Notes: generated by a model from the letters alone, not told the origin. 61,021 nt of DNA from Hallerella sp964397425 (GCA_964397425.1 CAYNID010000009.1:1-61021); one strand, 5' to 3'. Positions 33,592 to 43,560 are shown, counted from the stretch's first letter. Program-made: numbers and translations.

Positions 33592-35502
33592 ATGAGTCAT
33601 GGAAAGTCCAAAATAGGCGAACTCCTGCTGCGTCAGGGAATTATCGATGAAGACCAGCTGAAGCACGCGATGAGCGAGCATGAGCGCACGGGTCTTGCCC
33701 TGTCAAAAATTTTGGTGCGCTTGGGCATGGTCAGCGAAGAAGTCCTGACGAACATTCTGGGCGTTCAGATGCGCAATTCGACAAGAATGCGTATCGGAGA
33801 ACTTCTTTTGAAGCACGGCTATATTACCGAAGCGCAGCTGAACAAAGCTTTGGAAGAGCAGAAAAAGACGGGGCAGCGCCTGGGACGCATTCTGGTGATG
33901 CTCGGATTCATGCCGGAAGAACGCCTGGTCGAAATTCTCTCCGCCCAGTTCGAAGTTCCCTACGTAAAGCTCTCAAACTTCAACATCGACCCGGACGTTC
34001 ACAACCTCATCTCCGAAGACGTTTGCCGCACGTATAAAATTGTTCCCCTGTTTGTCACCGACAAGATGCTGACCATTGCAATGACCGATCCGACGAATGT
34101 CCGCGTCATCGACATTGTCAAGTTCAAGGCGCAAATGGATGTCGACATTGTCATGGCGAGCGAAAAGGATGTCGCCTCCGCCATTGACCGCGTTTACGCC
34201 TCTTCGACACCGGGCGATTCCCTCGAAGCCCTTTTGAACAAGGCGAAAGGGGACGACGACGATGAATTGCAGACGGTTGACCGGGAAGCGGAGCAGGTAC
34301 AGGAATCCGAACTGACCGACGAAGAAGGCCAGCAGGTGGTCAAGATTGTGACCTCCCTGATTCAAGAAGCGATTTCCCGCAAAGCATCCGACATTCACTT
34401 GGAACCGCAAGAAACATACTTGAAGCTCCGTTACCGCATTGACGGCGATTTGCAGGTCCAGGCTCCGATTCCCGCGCGGCTCATGTCGCAAATCCTTTCG
34501 AGAATCAAGCTGTTGGCCAAAATGGACATTGCCGAAAAACGCAAACCGCTTGACGGGCGTTTTACTGTCCGATTCCGCGGCAGCGAAGTGGACTTGCGCG
34601 TCAGCTCGTTCCCAGTCTCTTTGAGAAAGCGCGGCGTTTGTGAAAAAATAGTCATGCGTATTTTGGACCCGAATTCGGGACAGTTCCCGCTGAAAGATAT
34701 GGGATTTGCCCCGGTGATGTTCAAACAGTTCAAGGACGCCATCAATTCTCCGAACGGAATCGTCTTGGTGACGGGACCGACGGGTTCGGGTAAGTCGACG
34801 ACGCTTTATGCGTCCATCCGTGAAATTTTGGATCCGACGATCAATATTTCGACGATGGAAGACCCTGTTGAATTGAACATTGACGGTGTGAACCAAGGGC
34901 AGATAAATCCGGCCGCCGGATTTACGTTCGCCGCCGGCATCCGCGCCCTTTTGCGTCAGGACCCGGACGTCATCATGATCGGGGAAATGCGTGACAAGGA
35001 AACGTCTTCGATGGCGATTGAAGCCGCCTTGACGGGACACTTGGTGTTTTCTACGCTCCACACGAACGATTCGTCGGGCTCTTTCCCCCGTTTGCTCGAA
35101 ATGGGACTGGAGCCATTCCTGGTCGCTACGGTGATGAAGGGAATTTTGGCGCAGCGTCTTGTCCGCAGGATTTGCAAGCATTGCAAGGAACCCGTTGACA
35201 TTTCTCCGGAATTGCGCGAAGAATTGCACCTTTCTCCAGAAATGCAATTTTATCACGGTCGCGGTTGTGAACATTGCGATGGGTCCGGATACAAAGGCCG
35301 TTGCGGCATCTATGAATTCCTCGTTCCCAACGAATCGGTCCGGAACGCTATCGTAAAGCATGCGTCGGGCGAAGTCATTAAGCAGATAGCCATGAAGGAA
35401 TGCGGCATGATTACGCTGCGCATGGATGGTTTGCAAAAAGCTTTGGACGGTCTCACGACTTTGGAACAGGTCTTGGCGGCATCCAACCCGGATGACAACT
35501 GA
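33592..35502 (+). CDS. pilB: Type IV pilus / type II secretion assembly ATPase
   Basis: A 636-aa PilB/GspE-family ATPase that powers pilin polymerisation or pseudopilus assembly at the inner membrane. Two tandem GspE-N/MshEN-like domains occupy residues 1-65 and 66-205; both start with the IGELLL motif, and MshEN domains can bind c-di-GMP. The catalytic core has Walker A GPTGSGKSTT, an Asp box with QDPDVIMIGEMRD, a His box STLHTND and the zinc tetracysteine module CKHC...CEHC. All key residues are intact, unlike in the PilT-like pair at 20-22.7 kb. TGATG overlap couples it to uvrD. PilM-like, PilN-like and ComEA-like genes lie downstream. Confidence 0.92.
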   Translation: MSHGKSKIGELLLRQGIIDEDQLKHAMSEHERTGLALSKILVRLGMVSEEVLTNILGVQMRNSTRMRIGELLLKHGYITEAQLNKALEEQKKTGQRLGRILVMLGFMPEERLVEILSAQFEVPYVKLSNFNIDPDVHNLISEDVCRTYKIVPLFVTDKMLTIAMTDPTNVRVIDIVKFKAQMDVDIVMASEKDVASAIDRVYASSTPGDSLEALLNKAKGDDDDELQTVDREAEQVQESELTDEEGQQVVKIVTSLIQEAISRKASDIHLEPQETYLKLRYRIDGDLQVQAPIPARLMSQILSRIKLLAKMDIAEKRKPLDGRFTVRFRGSEVDLRVSSFPVSLRKRGVCEKIVMRILDPNSGQFPLKDMGFAPVMFKQFKDAINSPNGIVLVTGPTGSGKSTTLYASIREILDPTINISTMEDPVELNIDGVNQGQINPAAGFTFAAGIRALLRQDPDVIMIGEMRDKETSSMAIEAALTGHLVFSTLHTNDSSGSFPRLLEMGLEPFLVATVMKGILAQRLVRRICKHCKEPVDISPELREELHLSPEMQFYHGRGCEHCDGSGYKGRCGIYEFLVPNESVRNAIVKHASGEVIKQIAMKECGMITLRMDGLQKALDGLTTLEQVLAASNPDDN

Positions 35503-37937
35503 TGGCGGCGGTGGTGGACGTTTCCCGTTTGCAGCGGGAACTCAACGAAGAACAAGTCGCCGCAGCAGCGAAAACGGAAGGCCCTTCTTTGATTTTGGCT
35601 GGAGCCGGTTCGGGAAAGACCCGTACGATTACATACAAAATAGCCTATTTGATATCTTCTTTGCAGGTGGATCCCCGGCGCATCTTGGCGGTTACGTTTA
35701 CGAACAAGGCCGCCCGCGAGATGAAGTCCCGGATTCAGCAGATTCTTTCGGACAAGGTGAATCTGGAATGGATGGGAACTTTCCATTCGATTTGTGTCCG
35801 CATTTTGCGGCTTTGCCTTTCGAACGCCCGGATAGGGCAGGCGCTCGGTTGGAAAATCGACAAGAATTTTTCCATTTATGATGACGACGACCAGAAAAAG
35901 GTCCTGAAAGAGATTTTAAAACCCATCTTTGGCGAAGAGATGGATGCGCAAAAGCTGAAACAGGCGCGTTCCGCCATTTCGCGCTTTAAAAACAGCGTCC
36001 ACAAAGAGACGTTGCCGGATGGTTCTTACCGCATTGTTTTGCAAACGCCGACGGTCGCCTTGGAGCGGGCCGCGTTTTCGGATCAAGTGCAAATGGCGGG
36101 CATTTACAGGGATTATCAGGCAAAACTTTCCGAAGCGAATGCGATGGATTTTGACGACCTGTTGCTGAATACGGTCGTCTTGCTGCAAAAGCTTCCGCAG
36201 GTGGCTTTGCAATTTTCGAACCGTTTCCGTTACGTGGTTGTCGACGAATATCAGGACACGAACGATGTTCAATATGAACTTCTGAAACTTTTAATTGACA
36301 GGGCGACGCAAAATGTGACTGTTGTCGGCGATGACGATCAGAGCATTTACGGCTGGCGCGGGGCGAACATCGACATCATCCGGAATTTCTCGCGGGATTT
36401 CGACAATGTGACTTTTTTCAAACTCGAACGCAATTACCGTTCTTCGGCAAATATCGTCCGGGGTGCGGGTTCTGTCATTGCGCATAACGAGCGTCCCGTT
36501 GAAATGGCGAAGAACGTTTATTCCAAAGAACCGCCGGGAGAACCCATCCACGTTCTCAACGTCCTCGCCGATACGATCGAAGCGGACCAGATTGCAAAAA
36601 GAATTGAAGATGCCGGCAAAAGCGCTTATTCTGGAACGGCGATTTTTTACCGGACGAACGCGCAATCCCGCGCCATTGAAAAGTCGCTGAACAATCGCCG
36701 GATTCCGTGTGTCATTTTTGGCGGTACCCGCTTTTGGGACAGAAAGGAAGTCCGCGACATCATGGCTTACATGCGCCTGCTGTCGAATCCGAAAGACGAC
36801 GCGGCATTCCTCCGCATAATCAATACGCCGGCGCGGGGAATCGGAAACACCACCCTTGACGCGTTGCGTTTGACCTCGGCGGCGAACGGGACTTCGCTTT
36901 GGGAAGCCCTGCCGTTTGAAATCGCGAAAGGCGGCAGATCGGCGAAGGGGCTCGGCGAATTCAAGACGATTGTGGATTCGTGGCTTTCGCTTTTGAAAGA
37001 GGGCGAAGCGCTGCCGATTATCGCCGAACGCGTCATTCGGGATTCCTTCTACAAAGAGCATTTGAAAAAGGAAGACGAGACGACTGCGGACGAACGCGCC
37101 CGAAACCTCGATGAAATGGTGAACGCCTTCCGCGAATTTGAAGAAGAAAATCCGGACAAGGGACTCGATGAATTTCTTCAGGAAATTTCCCTGTTGACGG
37201 ATGCGGACAAAAAAGTGGAAAATGCGGAATCCCGGGTCACGTTGATGACCATCCACATGGCGAAAGGTTTGGAGTTTGATACGGTCCACATCGCGGGCTG
37301 TGACGACGGCGTGTTTCCGCTTGTCCGCGAATCGGAAATGCTCGCTTCGCCGGATGAGCGCAAAAAGCAGACCGAAGAAGAACGTCGGCTTTTTTACGTC
37401 GGCTGTACCCGCGCCAAAAAGATTCTTTACCTTTATCACGCGGGCCGCCGTTTCTGGCAGGGAACCTTGAAGCCGTTCGGACCTTCCCGCTTTTTGGAAG
37501 AAATCGATCCGGCGACAGTTTCTGTCGAAGGCCATATTGAAGAAAATTCGGCGAAGTTCACCGGAGAGCCGTGGAACCATGGATTCCAGGGCTTTGCGGG
37601 GAAACAGTCCGGAAGGTTCGGAAATCGACCGGGAAACTTTTCTCGCGGATTTTCCCCAGCTTCTAGACCCGCGTCGGGATTGCACAAAACGCAGCGCATC
37701 GTTTATGCGAATCCGCCGGTTGTCAAAAAGCCCCAGTCGGATGTACACGTCGTCTATGACCGGGACTGTGAAAATCCGTTGCATCCCGGAGTCCGGGTGG
37801 GCCATTTGAAATTCGGCAAAGGCGTTGTGACAAAAGTGTCGGGTTCCGGAGAGAACGCCCGGGTCGAAGTGAAATTTTCCGACGGAATTGTCAGAAAATT
37901 GATTTTAAAATACGCAGGACTTGAAATTTTGGACTAG
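35502..37937 (+). CDS. uvrD: UvrD/PcrA-type DNA helicase
   Basis: An 811-aa superfamily 1A 3'-5' helicase for repair and replication-fork clearing. Walker A is LAGAGSGKTRTI, and the motifs VTFTNKAA, DEYQDTN, DDDQSIYGWRGA, LERNYRS, TMIHMAKGLEFD and CTRAKK are all present. The C-terminus carries the Tudor-like RNA-polymerase-interaction domain of PcrA/UvrD (HLKFGKGVVTKVSGSG...VKFSDG). Its start overlaps the pilB stop. Confidence 0.95.
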   Translation: MAAVVDVSRLQRELNEEQVAAAAKTEGPSLILAGAGSGKTRTITYKIAYLISSLQVDPRRILAVTFTNKAAREMKSRIQQILSDKVNLEWMGTFHSICVRILRLCLSNARIGQALGWKIDKNFSIYDDDDQKKVLKEILKPIFGEEMDAQKLKQARSAISRFKNSVHKETLPDGSYRIVLQTPTVALERAAFSDQVQMAGIYRDYQAKLSEANAMDFDDLLLNTVVLLQKLPQVALQFSNRFRYVVVDEYQDTNDVQYELLKLLIDRATQNVTVVGDDDQSIYGWRGANIDIIRNFSRDFDNVTFFKLERNYRSSANIVRGAGSVIAHNERPVEMAKNVYSKEPPGEPIHVLNVLADTIEADQIAKRIEDAGKSAYSGTAIFYRTNAQSRAIEKSLNNRRIPCVIFGGTRFWDRKEVRDIMAYMRLLSNPKDDAAFLRIINTPARGIGNTTLDALRLTSAANGTSLWEALPFEIAKGGRSAKGLGEFKTIVDSWLSLLKEGEALPIIAERVIRDSFYKEHLKKEDETTADERARNLDEMVNAFREFEEENPDKGLDEFLQEISLLTDADKKVENAESRVTLMTIHMAKGLEFDTVHIAGCDDGVFPLVRESEMLASPDERKKQTEEERRLFYVGCTRAKKILYLYHAGRRFWQGTLKPFGPSRFLEEIDPATVSVEGHIEENSAKFTGEPWNHGFQGFAGKQSGRFGNRPGNFSRGFSPASRPASGLHKTQRIVYANPPVVKKPQSDVHVVYDRDCENPLHPGVRVGHLKFGKGVVTKVSGSGENARVEVKFSDGIVRKLILKYAGLEILD

Positions 37938-37989
37938 TTTTGGCTGTGGAGTTTTCTATTTTTTGGGGGAACTTTAGAAAGGTCTCGAT

Positions 37990-38274
37990 ATGCTCAGCAA
38001 AGAAGAAATTTTGAAAATCGCAAAGCTTTCCCGTTTGAAGGTCTCGGATGCGGACGTGGAATCCGTTTCGGCACGCCTGGACGAGCTTCTTCACCACATG
38101 GAAGATTTGAGGTCTTTGGACCTTTCGGAAGTGGAACCGATGACCGGCGTGGAAGACGCGCCGACGGTTCTCCGCGAAGATGTTCCGCAACCTTCGCTTT
38201 CGCACGAACAGGCGTTCGCCAACGCTCCGGAAGTTGAAAACGATCATTTTGTGATTCCCAAAGTGATTGGTTGA
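37990..38274 (+). CDS. gatC: Asp-tRNA(Asn)/Glu-tRNA(Gln) amidotransferase subunit C
   Basis: A 94-aa GatC, the small subunit that ties GatA to GatB in the transamidation route to Gln- or Asn-tRNA. ILKIAKLSRLKVSDADVE at the N-terminus and DDLSEVEPM-like VEPMTGVEDAPTVLREDVPQPS in the second half are typical. A weak AAGG site precedes the ATG. No gatA or gatB is nearby in this window. Confidence 0.92.
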   Translation: MLSKEEILKIAKLSRLKVSDADVESVSARLDELLHHMEDLRSLDLSEVEPMTGVEDAPTVLREDVPQPSLSHEQAFANAPEVENDHFVIPKVIG

Positions 38275-38289
38275 CGGCAGGGGAAGACG

Positions 38290-39012
38290 ATGACCGCCGT
38301 TCATTGCGTCGTTCCCGCTCGGTTTTCTTCGTCCCGGTTTCCGGGAAAGCCGCTTGTCCCCATTTGCGGGCGTCCGATGATTCTCCGCACCTTGGACAGG
38401 GCTTTGGCCGCCGGGTGTTTTAAAAGTGTCGTCTGTGCAACAGACGACATTCGCATTTTAAAAGTGGTGGAAGCCGCCGGTTTTGAAGCCCTTCTCACGA
38501 CCGAAGCGGCAACGGGTTCCGACCGTGTCGCGGAAGCAGCCAAACGCTTGGGCTTGGATTTGGTGGTGAATTTGCAGGGCGACGAGCCCCTCGCGGATTT
38601 GGAAATGCTTCATCAGGTGGCCTTGGCGCTTTCTCGAGAACCGAACGCCTGGGTGAGCGTCGCCGCGCCGCTTTCACCGCTTGACAGGGACAAAAACTCC
38701 GTGGTGAAAGTGGAAGTGGACCCGATGGGCTATGCCGTGGATTTCGTTCGCCAGCTGCCCCCGGAACCGCGGAAATGGTTCCGTCACGTTGGCGTGTATG
38801 CTTATTCCGCGGAGTCCAGGGCGGAATTCGCCGCCCTGCCGCAATCGGATTTGGAACGGGAACGCTCCTTGGAGCAGCTCCGCATCTTGGGGAAACGCCC
38901 CATTCGAATGGTTTATTGTACATCCCTTTCGGCATCGGTGGATTTACCGTCCGATGTCCAAAAGGTGGAGAACATTTTAACCAAATGGAAAAAAGATGAA
39001 AACGGAAATTGA
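38290..39012 (+). CDS. kdsB: CMP-KDO synthetase
   Basis: A 240-aa 3-deoxy-manno-octulosonate cytidylyltransferase, which activates KDO for lipopolysaccharide inner-core synthesis and so indicates a Gram-negative envelope. Motifs are VVPARFSSSRFPGKPL at the nucleotide site, CATDDIRI, TGSDRVAEAA and NLQGDEPL. It is 15 bp behind gatC and overlaps pyrG by 17 bp, placing CTP synthesis and its use side by side. Confidence 0.95.
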   Translation: MTAVHCVVPARFSSSRFPGKPLVPICGRPMILRTLDRALAAGCFKSVVCATDDIRILKVVEAAGFEALLTTEAATGSDRVAEAAKRLGLDLVVNLQGDEPLADLEMLHQVALALSREPNAWVSVAAPLSPLDRDKNSVVKVEVDPMGYAVDFVRQLPPEPRKWFRHVGVYAYSAESRAEFAALPQSDLERERSLEQLRILGKRPIRMVYCTSLSASVDLPSDVQKVENILTKWKKDENGN

Positions 39013-40642
39013 ATACAATGGAAAAACCAAGTTCATCATTGTGACGGGAGGCGTCATTTCGGGGTTGGGAAAAGGGGTTGCCGCGGCAAGCATCGGCGCG
39101 CTCCTTTCGAACAAAATGAAAGTTGTCCCTGTCAAATGCGATGGTTATCTGAATACGGATCCGGGGACGATGAATCCGACTGAACATGGAGAAGTCTATG
39201 TTTTGGATGACGGCGGGGAAGTCGACATGGATTTTGGCCATTACGAGCGTTTTCTGAATATTACGGCGCGCTCGGAATGGAGCCTGACAATGGGGAAGGT
39301 CTTCAAACTCATTTTGGAAAAGGAGCGCCGCGGGGATTATCTGGGGCATACCGTGCAATTCATTCCGCATGTGACGAATGCCATCAAGGCGCATTTTTAT
39401 GAAGTCGCGGACAATGAAAACGCGGATGTCCTACTCATCGAAATCGGAGGCACGGTCGGCGATCTCGAAAACCAGTTTTTCATCGAAGCGGCCCGCCAGC
39501 TGTCGCACGAAGTCGGAAGCGAAAATTGCATGTTTGTCCATCTGACTTATGTTCCGATTCCTTCGGGGGTCAAGGAGCAAAAATCCAAGCCGACGCAGAT
39601 GTCCGTCCGCGAGTTGAACGAACGCGGCATTTATCCGGATATCATCATCGCCCGCTGCGAAGAATTCTTAAAACCGCATATCAAAGAGAAAATCGGTCTT
39701 TTCTGCAATCTGCCGCCATCCCATGTCGTATCCGGAGTCGATGTCCGTCACGTTTACGAATGCCCGCTCGTCTATGACAAAGAAGGCGTTCCGGAAATTT
39801 TGCTGAAAAAGCTCCGGATTTATGCGCCGCCCAGGCTGGACGCGTGGAGCCGTCTGGTCGACACCATGAACAGGAACGATACGAATCCGCGCAAAGTCTT
39901 GACTGTCGCCATCGGGGGCAAATACACGCGCCTCGAAGACTCTTATGCGAGTGTCGTCGAAGCGTTGAACCATGTTTCTGCGCACTTGGACCTCCATGTG
40001 GAAATCCGCTGGATTGATACGGAAAAACTGGAAATGCACCCGGAAGAAGTCGAAGCGGATATGAAGGGAATTGATGCGGTCATCATTCCCGGCGGCTTTG
40101 GAACTCGCGGCATTGAAGGCAAAATTGTTCTCATCGAATATGTGCGGGAACACGGCATTCCTTTTTTGGGAATTTGCTATGGCATGCAGCTTGCCGTGGT
40201 GGAGTTCGCAAGGCACGTTTGCGGCTTGGCCGGAGCGGGAACGATGGAGACGGATTCGGAGGCTCACCGCGTCGAAAGCCCGGTCATCGCTTATCTCCCC
40301 GGGCAGGACAAAATCCGCGAAAAAGGGGCGACGATGCGCTTGGGAGGGCATGACGTCCTTATCCGCAAAGGCTCTTTGGCGGAATCTGTTTACGGCAAAA
40401 CGGAAATTCGCGAACGGTTCCGTCACCGTTATGAAGTCAACCCCCAATATGTGGAATGTTTGGAAAAGGGCGGCCTTCTTTTTTCGGGAAAAGCGAAAAA
40501 CGAAGACATCATGCAAATCCTCGAACTTCCCGGACATCCGTATTTTGTCGCGTGCCAGTTTCATCCGGAATTGAAAAGCTCCCTTCTCCATCCGGCTCCG
40601 TTGTTCATGGGACTTTTGAAGGTGGCTGATGAACGGGCCTGA
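38996..40642 (+). CDS. pyrG: CTP synthase
   Basis: A 548-aa enzyme converting UTP to CTP with glutamine as nitrogen donor. The synthetase domain begins FIIVTGGVISGLGKGVAAAS. The class I glutaminase domain has the nucleophile in GICYGMQ (usually GICLGMQ) and FHPE near the C-terminus. The length is normal. The start codon lies inside the end of kdsB, and its own end overlaps the ComEA-like gene by 14 bp. Confidence 0.96.
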   Translation: MKTEIEYNGKTKFIIVTGGVISGLGKGVAAASIGALLSNKMKVVPVKCDGYLNTDPGTMNPTEHGEVYVLDDGGEVDMDFGHYERFLNITARSEWSLTMGKVFKLILEKERRGDYLGHTVQFIPHVTNAIKAHFYEVADNENADVLLIEIGGTVGDLENQFFIEAARQLSHEVGSENCMFVHLTYVPIPSGVKEQKSKPTQMSVRELNERGIYPDIIIARCEEFLKPHIKEKIGLFCNLPPSHVVSGVDVRHVYECPLVYDKEGVPEILLKKLRIYAPPRLDAWSRLVDTMNRNDTNPRKVLTVAIGGKYTRLEDSYASVVEALNHVSAHLDLHVEIRWIDTEKLEMHPEEVEADMKGIDAVIIPGGFGTRGIEGKIVLIEYVREHGIPFLGICYGMQLAVVEFARHVCGLAGAGTMETDSEAHRVESPVIAYLPGQDKIREKGATMRLGGHDVLIRKGSLAESVYGKTEIRERFRHRYEVNPQYVECLEKGGLLFSGKAKNEDIMQILELPGHPYFVACQFHPELKSSLLHPAPLFMGLLKVADERA

Positions 40643-41060
40643 AAAGAAGGTCTTTATATTGGCTTTGGCCTTGTTCGCCTTGGGATGCGTCGTGACCCTT
40701 TCCCCCTGGGATCCCGTGCCGCAAATCGAAACATTCGCTTATGCGGAAGGGGAACCGTGGAATGGAACGAAAAGTCTCGCCGACACTCTGGGTGTTCAGC
40801 TGACATCGGCAGATTCGCTGCATAAGCGCGCCAAATCCCGCAAAAAGGTGAAACCGTCAGTCCATTTTCCCATTTCGATAAACCGGGCGACTGCGGGGGA
40901 ATTGTGCGCCATCAAAGGCGTGGGACCGAAACTTGCAGAAAGGATAATCGCTTACCGCACAAGCCATGGAAAGTTTTCCGGGCCATCGGATTTGCGGAAA
41001 GTATCCGGAATTGGCAAGAAAAAAGCGGAAAATATTCTCGGCTTTGTCGTTTTTGACTAG
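40629..41060 (+). CDS. ComEA-like helix-hairpin-helix protein
   Basis: A 143-aa protein with one N-terminal membrane helix (about residues 8-26), a variable linker and a C-terminal double HhH domain (INRATAGELCAIKGVGPKLAERIIAYR, then LRKVSGIGKKKAENI). This is the layout of ComEA-type DNA receptors of natural transformation. Its company, PilB-, PilM- and PilN-like genes, supports a role in DNA uptake, but this is inference. It overlaps pyrG. Confidence 0.8.
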   Translation: MNGPEKKVFILALALFALGCVVTLSPWDPVPQIETFAYAEGEPWNGTKSLADTLGVQLTSADSLHKRAKSRKKVKPSVHFPISINRATAGELCAIKGVGPKLAERIIAYRTSHGKFSGPSDLRKVSGIGKKKAENILGFVVFD

Positions 41061-41091
41061 ATTTATAAAAAATAGGACGCAAGTTGTTGAT

Positions 41092-42003
41092 ATGACGGAA
41101 GATACGAAGTTGCATCTAGGCATCGAAGCGGGCGAAGTCCTGCTCAAGGTGGCTCTTTATGATCCGCAAGAGAAGAAAGTCGTCAAAACGGCGATTCTCG
41201 ACACGGGCTCGAATCCGCTGGATGACGTTTTCGCTTTTGAATCCGCTTTGCAAAAGTGGATGGCGGATAACGAAAATCTTGAAATAGGAACTGTCGGTTT
41301 GACAGTTTCCTCTTTCCGTGCGGTTGTCAAGCAATTGATTGTTCCGCCAGAGGCAACGGATATCCGCGAATATCTCGAATGGTACCTGGGGAATCTAGTC
41401 AATGCGAATGTGGGCGATTACATTTTGGATTTTGCCGAATTGGGAGAATCCGAATCGGGGCGTTCCGTTTTGCTCATCGCCTTGCGGAAAGTTTGGGTCG
41501 ATGCCATCAGCAAAGGATTCCGCGACCAGAATCTGGCGCCGAAAATCCTCGAAGTCGACGCTGTTTCCATTTTGAACTTGCTCGAAGCGGGGACGGCGAT
41601 GGACGGCAAGCTCCAGTGCGTCATCAAGGCGGATGTCACCGGCGTCATGTTGCTGTGGGTTTCGCAAGACAACATCCGGGCGTTGCGCTGCTGCTCAACT
41701 CTTGATTTGGCTGGAAAGGAACGCGCCGAAGCCTACGCACTACTGTCGAAGAACATTTCTTCGCAAGTGAAAATGGCAAATGAAATCAACGGGGTCTCTG
41801 TGAACCAGTATCTGCTTTGCGGAGAACTGGCGACCGATATCCTGTTTGTTGAAAATCTGCGGAAGGCCGTGGACGACAAACCGATTTTGCCAATGGATTC
41901 TTTTGCTGAAATCCGCTTGCCTGTCGATGAAGAAAGCGCAAGCCACGTACTTTCCTGTGCAGGGGCGATTGGCGTTGCCCTGAGGAGCGCAAAGCATGAT
42001 TGA
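41092..42003 (+). CDS. PilM-like actin-fold pilus protein
   Basis: A 303-aa cytoplasmic protein. The N-terminus LGIEAGEVLLKVALYD and the later GELATDILFVENLRKA match the spacing of PilM/GspL-like actin-fold proteins, but the sequence is diverged. Position supports the call: the next gene, overlapping by 8 bp, encodes a one-helix PilN-like protein. PilM binds the N-terminus of PilN to form the inner-membrane pilus platform. The start is the ATG at 41092; the longer frame runs into the ComEA gene. Confidence 0.7.
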   Translation: MTEDTKLHLGIEAGEVLLKVALYDPQEKKVVKTAILDTGSNPLDDVFAFESALQKWMADNENLEIGTVGLTVSSFRAVVKQLIVPPEATDIREYLEWYLGNLVNANVGDYILDFAELGESESGRSVLLIALRKVWVDAISKGFRDQNLAPKILEVDAVSILNLLEAGTAMDGKLQCVIKADVTGVMLLWVSQDNIRALRCCSTLDLAGKERAEAYALLSKNISSQVKMANEINGVSVNQYLLCGELATDILFVENLRKAVDDKPILPMDSFAEIRLPVDEESASHVLSCAGAIGVALRSAKHD

Positions 42004-43027
42004 ATTGAACTTGATTGAAGCGGCGTCCCGTCCCGTTTCGGTTTCTGTCGCGCCCCGGATAACGGTTCCGAAACATTCTGAATCGAAAGAAAAGAAGCGC
42101 GCCGGGTTGTTGGCCGTTGCCGCTGTTTTGGCTCTCTTGATTGTGGGCGTCGTCGTCTTGAAATTGGCTGGTGTCCCCAAGGCGCTTGAAGGCGTTTTGC
42201 CTGCTCCGGTGCTCAGTGTTCTCGGCATAGAAGATCCTAGCCGTTCCGGACCGGAATTGGGTGTGCGGATTTCGGGGCAAACGACGACTGCCGGTGGCAA
42301 CATTGCAAGCCGCCGTGCCGAAGAGGAGGCCGCCGCGGTCAGAAAGGCTCAGGTGTCTTCCCCGGAACGCGTTGTCCAGGATATCCGGCCCGAGATATTC
42401 CAAAAAGAGAAACGTTCCGCTTACGCCGATTTGCTCCCCATGGAAAAAGTCGTTTTCCAGAAATCGATGGCTGCGCAAATTTTGGCCTTTATCAATGCGG
42501 TGACCCCGGATGGGGTGAGCTTTGCGGATATCGTCTTTGAAGCGCCCAATTTTTATTCCATCCGCGGTGTCGCGGAATCTCCCGTGATACAGAAGAATTA
42601 TCTGGAGCGCCTGAAGATGGGAAGTTCCGAATTCAAGACCCCCCAGCTTCCGGAGAACGCTCCGGCGACATCGATTACCGCATACGGCGTTTTATCCGCG
42701 AAAGCGGAGGCCACGCCTGCCGCCGGAATCATTTCGTTTGTCAAGGAAAGCGAACTGGCGAAAGAGACGGAAGCGCTTCGCGCTTTGGATGCCGGCGGGA
42801 AAATGCGCCTTTCCGGATTCAAAAAACCGAAAGTGGAAGATTTCGGCGTTTACAAGAGTACGACTTATCATTTGACGACTTCGGCGGATTTTCAAACTGT
42901 ATTGCGTTTTGTGGACGCCCTTTCCAAAAGCCCGGTCCGCGTTGGCGTTGAAAAGCTCCGGATGTCTGCCGCCGGCAAAAACGGCGTTTCAACATCGATG
43001 ACACTCGTCGTTTATACGCAAGACTGA
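41996..43027 (+). CDS. PilN/PilO-like inner-membrane pilus platform protein
   Basis: A 343-aa protein. It starts MIELNLIEAA, close to the INLLP-type PilM-binding motif of PilN. It has one transmembrane helix at about residues 36-60 (AGLLAVAAVLALLIVGVVVL) and a periplasmic alpha/beta region with ferredoxin-like features. A coupled start inside the PilM-like gene and a TGATG overlap with rsmD are seen. The family assignment rests on topology and context rather than strong motifs. Confidence 0.65.
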   Translation: MIELNLIEAASRPVSVSVAPRITVPKHSESKEKKRAGLLAVAAVLALLIVGVVVLKLAGVPKALEGVLPAPVLSVLGIEDPSRSGPELGVRISGQTTTAGGNIASRRAEEEAAAVRKAQVSSPERVVQDIRPEIFQKEKRSAYADLLPMEKVVFQKSMAAQILAFINAVTPDGVSFADIVFEAPNFYSIRGVAESPVIQKNYLERLKMGSSEFKTPQLPENAPATSITAYGVLSAKAEATPAAGIISFVKESELAKETEALRALDAGGKMRLSGFKKPKVEDFGVYKSTTYHLTTSADFQTVLRFVDALSKSPVRVGVEKLRMSAAGKNGVSTSMTLVVYTQD

Positions 43028-43560
43028 TGCCGATTCGCATTTCGGGCGGTGAATTTCGCGGGCGGCAAATCGCTTCGCCCCTTTCTTCCAAAACGAGGCC
43101 GACCGCGGCGATGACGCGCGAAGCCCTTTTCAACATTTTGCAAGATGTTTCCGGGTTCCGCGTCTTGGACCTGTTTGCCGGGTCCGGAATCATGGGAATC
43201 GAAGCGGTGAGTCGGGGCGCGGCTTCTGTGACGGCTGTCGAAAAAAATGCGGCGCAGGCGCGTTCCATCGAATCGGCGTACCGCAGCCTGGGAATTTCTG
43301 AAAAACTTCATTTGTGTGTAACCGAGGCGTTGCGCTTTGCGGAAAGGGAACAGAAATCCGAAAACTGTTTTGACCTGATTTACGCGGATCCGCCTTTTAC
43401 GGACGCGTATCCCGATTTGCGGTGTGTCCTTCCGCTTTTGTCCGCCGGAGGAGTGGCCGTGTTCGAAGTGCCGTCCAGGCATCTTCCCGATTGGTCTTCT
43501 GCTTGCCGAATCCGCCGCTATGGGGAAAGTTCGCTAGCCTTCTTTTACGCATCTTTGTAA
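43027..43560 (+). CDS. rsmD: 16S rRNA (guanine966-N2)-methyltransferase
   Basis: A 177-aa SAM-dependent enzyme. The N-terminus has IRISGGEFRGRQI and TRPTAAMTREALFNIL. The SAM-binding motif is LDLFAGSGIMGIEAVSRGA. The catalytic loop is ADPPF (usually DPPY). The adjacent coaD is a common bacterial partner. Coupled to the PilN-like gene by a TGATG overlap. Confidence 0.92.
   Translation: MPIRISGGEFRGRQIASPLSSKTRPTAAMTREALFNILQDVSGFRVLDLFAGSGIMGIEAVSRGAASVTAVEKNAAQARSIESAYRSLGISEKLHLCVTEALRFAEREQKSENCFDLIYADPPFTDAYPDLRCVLPLLSAGGVAVFEVPSRHLPDWSSACRIRRYGESSLAFFYASL

Noticed and set aside
33973..35436. 487-aa minus-strand frame
   Set aside because: Antisense to pilB, whose catalytic motifs are all intact.
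36291..37805. 504-aa minus-strand frame
   Set aside because: Antisense to uvrD; basic composition typical of a shadow.
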